From an uncultured Roseburia sp. (GTDB lineage: Bacteria; Bacillota; Clostridia; Lachnospirales; Lachnospiraceae), in contig CAMTDY010000171.1 in NCBI GenBank assembly GCA_947070915.1, positions 1 to 6,169 of the forward strand: 6,169 nucleotides of DNA. Direction: 5' to 3'. Shown one piece after another: positions 4,216-6,169 of the stretch (the first letter of the stretch is position 1; each line of letters begins with the position of its first letter). The notes under the pieces were generated by a model. It searched no databases. It saw nothing but the letters and a program-made list of their open reading frames with translations, and was not told the DNA's origin. The position numbers and the translations under genes were made by a program.

Positions 4216-6169
4216 CTACGAAAACTTTTTGAGGATATCGTGAATGAAAAAGGCATTTTTTTCATTGTTTTTAACCACACTGGACAATATTTCTGTCGCA
4301 GAGGTGGTCCGGGAAATTTTTTCAATGATATCATCAACTCCGATGGCATTCTCACCGGAAGCATTCTGTACGGTTTCAATCTGATCTTTGATATTTGTCA
4401 CTGCCTCAACGAACAGGGTAGAGACTTCATTAATTTCTTCTATGATAGTTTTGATCGTTGTGATTGAGGAATTGTATTCATTTGCAATATCTACAAATTC
4501 CCGGAACTGTTCTGCCACATCTGATCTGAGGAAGGTTATCATCTTGTTGAAACAGCTCTGAACATGTTCTATGTTGGAAGTAGTGTCGCCACAGATCGAC
4601 TGGATCTGGGTGGCTGTTTCGGAAGAACTGTTTGCCAGTTTGCCGATCTCACTTGCCACAACGGCAAAACCTTTTCCTGCTTCTCCTGCCCTGGCTGCTT
4701 CAATGGAAGCGTTCAGTGACAAAAGATTGGTCTGGCTTGTGATATCGAGGATCTGTGTTGCCATATCGTTGATTCGCATAAGTGACTGTAATTTGACCAT
4801 GGCCTCTTCGATATTTTGCTGATTTTCCTCAATACCGGATTCTGTGGACTGTAGCGAATGGTTTGCGTTATGTTTCATCTCGCTGACTACCTTCATCAGG
4901 TTCTCACTTTTCTGGCTTCCCATCAGTACTTTTTCTTCAATCTGCTGAACCATACCGGCGATACGGGAAATTTCATTTCCCACACGGTTAATGGCTTCGT
5001 TGGTGGTATCGGTGGCCGCAAGGAGTTCCTCTGTTGTTGCAGAGTTATCTTCCGAACATTCCAGAAGCACATGGGAAGATTCTGTCATCTTCTTGGCCGA
5101 ATCCGATAAGAAGTCCGAGCACTGGGTCAGTGTTGCCACAATTTTACTAAAAGTAAAGAACAAGGAATCCATCGCAGAAGCGATCTGTCCGATCTCGCTC
5201 TTCCGGTCGGTGTATTTTTTCAGTTTTGGATCCGGCGTAAGGTGAAGGTTTTTTAATTCGATAATAGAATTTTCGATCACCTTCAATGGCTTGATGCTGA
5301 AACGGATCATAAACCAGGAGAGCAGTGCGATCAGGATAAAAGCAGCGACGCAGATCACACCAAGAGTTTTCATGCTTTTATTGGCTTGGGCGTAAATCTC
5401 AGACTGGCTGTCACTCAATGCCACAGCCCAGCCGCGGTCTGGCAGAGCACGGTAAGCGGCGATGGAATCGGAGTTATCTTTGGCAACATACTCAAGAGTT
5501 CCGCTCGTCTTTTTGGCGTCTTTATGTATTACATCAATGACGGAGAGAAGCATTTTGTCTTCGATGGGCTGAGCCATCAGTGATTCATCTTCGTTAAAGA
5601 TATGGACACCAGTCTCTGTGTTGATCATATAATATTTTGCGTTCTTTAATCCTTCTACAGCCAGAGAATCAAGCAGTTCTTTCAGACCGGCTGCGAAAGG
5701 ACCTCCTCCCACATAACCAAGGATTGTCTTGCCGTCGGAATCAAATACCGGACAATACATGGATAAAATTAATTTTTTGGAAGCGGGAGACACGATGATT
5801 CCTGTGTTATAGAGCCCATTTGCCTTTGTCATGGCATCCTGCAGCGCTTTCAGGCCATCTCCTTCCCTGGTGGTGATCCCTACAACTTCTGGATTGGAAT
5901 GGGCAATTACGTGGGTATCCCACTCACCGATATAAATTCCCTCCCAGTTATCCAGGCCTTCAAAATAGTTTACGGTGAAGTCCTGGGCGGTCTTCTGCAG
6001 ATCCTTATCGGATGGATTTTTTAGGAAAGCTGCCACTACCGGAGCTTTGCTGTAGGCGATCAATAAATTTTCCGAGTCGGTTACATACTGTTCAATGATT
6101 TTTGTTTTTGCTTCCAGAGAGGTATTCATATTGTCAATGGAAGTCGTCTTCATAGCTGTTGTCATACTG
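4216..6169 (-). CDS. Methyl-accepting chemotaxis protein, 5' end cut by window edge
   Basis: At least 650 residues are visible, and the frame stays open to the edge, so the true start and first membrane helix lie outside. Numbering here is from the internal Met at 6165. Residues about 10-255 form the extracellular sensor, consistent with a dCache domain: a long first helix (SLEAKTKIIEQYVTDSENLL), a strand region with WEGIYIGEWD (74-83), ILSMYCPVFDSDGKTILGYV (133-152) and the closing GWAVAL (245-250). TM2 is about 267-289, followed by a HAMP linker at about 290-345 (SIKPLKVIE; RKSEIGQIA). The rest is a long coiled-coil signalling domain whose tip is at about 472-512 with QTNLLSLNASIEAARAGEAG, the site that binds CheW and CheA. 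ATTEELLAATDTTNEA (377-392) and residues near 605-625 are likely methylation regions. The end (HDILKKFS) has no CheR-tethering pentapeptide. The ligand is unknown; amino acids or other small molecules are typical for dCache sensors. Confidence 0.93.
   Translation of the reverse strand, partial: SMTTAMKTTSIDNMNTSLEAKTKIIEQYVTDSENLLIAYSKAPVVAAFLKNPSDKDLQKTAQDFTVNYFEGLDNWEGIYIGEWDTHVIAHSNPEVVGITTREGDGLKALQDAMTKANGLYNTGIIVSPASKKLILSMYCPVFDSDGKTILGYVGGGPFAAGLKELLDSLAVEGLKNAKYYMINTETGVHIFNEDESLMAQPIEDKMLLSVIDVIHKDAKKTSGTLEYVAKDNSDSIAAYRALPDRGWAVALSDSQSEIYAQANKSMKTLGVICVAAFILIALLSWFMIRFSIKPLKVIENSIIELKNLHLTPDPKLKKYTDRKSEIGQIASAMDSLFFTFSKIVATLTQCSDFLSDSAKKMTESSHVLLECSEDNSATTEELLAATDTTNEAINRVGNEISRIAGMVQQIEEKVLMGSQKSENLMKVVSEMKHNANHSLQSTESGIEENQQNIEEAMVKLQSLMRINDMATQILDITSQTNLLSLNASIEAARAGEAGKGFAVVASEIGKLANSSSETATQIQSICGDTTSNIEHVQSCFNKMITFLRSDVAEQFREFVDIANEYNSSITTIKTIIEEINEVSTLFVEAVTNIKDQIETVQNASGENAIGVDDIIEKISRTTSATEILSSVVKNNEKNAFFIHDILKKFS

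Overview
The window looks like chromosomal DNA from a low-to-mid GC Gram-positive bacterium, most likely a Clostridia/Lachnospiraceae-type gut organism. The evidence is strong AGGAGG-like ribosome binding sites, an MsmX/UgpC-type sugar-importer ATPase, a YitT/DUF2179 protein, a clostridial-style chemoreceptor and LytR_C and WecG/TagA-like folds. This placement is inferred from protein character; no rRNA or tRNA is present to confirm it. I see no mobile element, CRISPR array or RNA gene.

Left part (1-2832, + strand): a compact three-gene operon, probably read from a promoter whose extended -10 lies at the window edge (2-10). Gene 1 is a membrane-anchored protein with a degenerate LytR-CpsA-Psr (LCP)-like region and a LytR_C domain. 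Gene 2 is a degenerate WecG/TagA/CpsF (GT26)-like protein. Gene 3 is a YitT-family membrane protein and overlaps gene 2 by 20 bases. Both cell-envelope proteins keep recognisable framework sequence but lack the hallmark motifs of their families. A textbook terminator-like hairpin lies inside the first codons of yitT.

Middle (2833-4150, + strand): after a 126-base AT-rich gap with repeated GCAAAT motifs and a possible promoter comes one monocistronic ABC ATPase gene of the MsmK/MsmX/UgpC/MalK type. No permease or binding-protein gene lies beside it, which fits a shared ATPase serving several sugar importers. Its codon choice looks like that of a highly expressed gene.

Right part (4103-6169): two strong hairpins separate the ATPase gene from a convergent, minus-strand chemoreceptor gene. 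This gene has a dCache-type sensor, TM2, HAMP and MCP signalling domains. Its 5' end runs off the window, so the first membrane segment is not seen.

The strongest candidates for something undescribed are the side-by-side pair of apparently inactive envelope enzymes and the intragenic terminator or attenuator between that pair and yitT.
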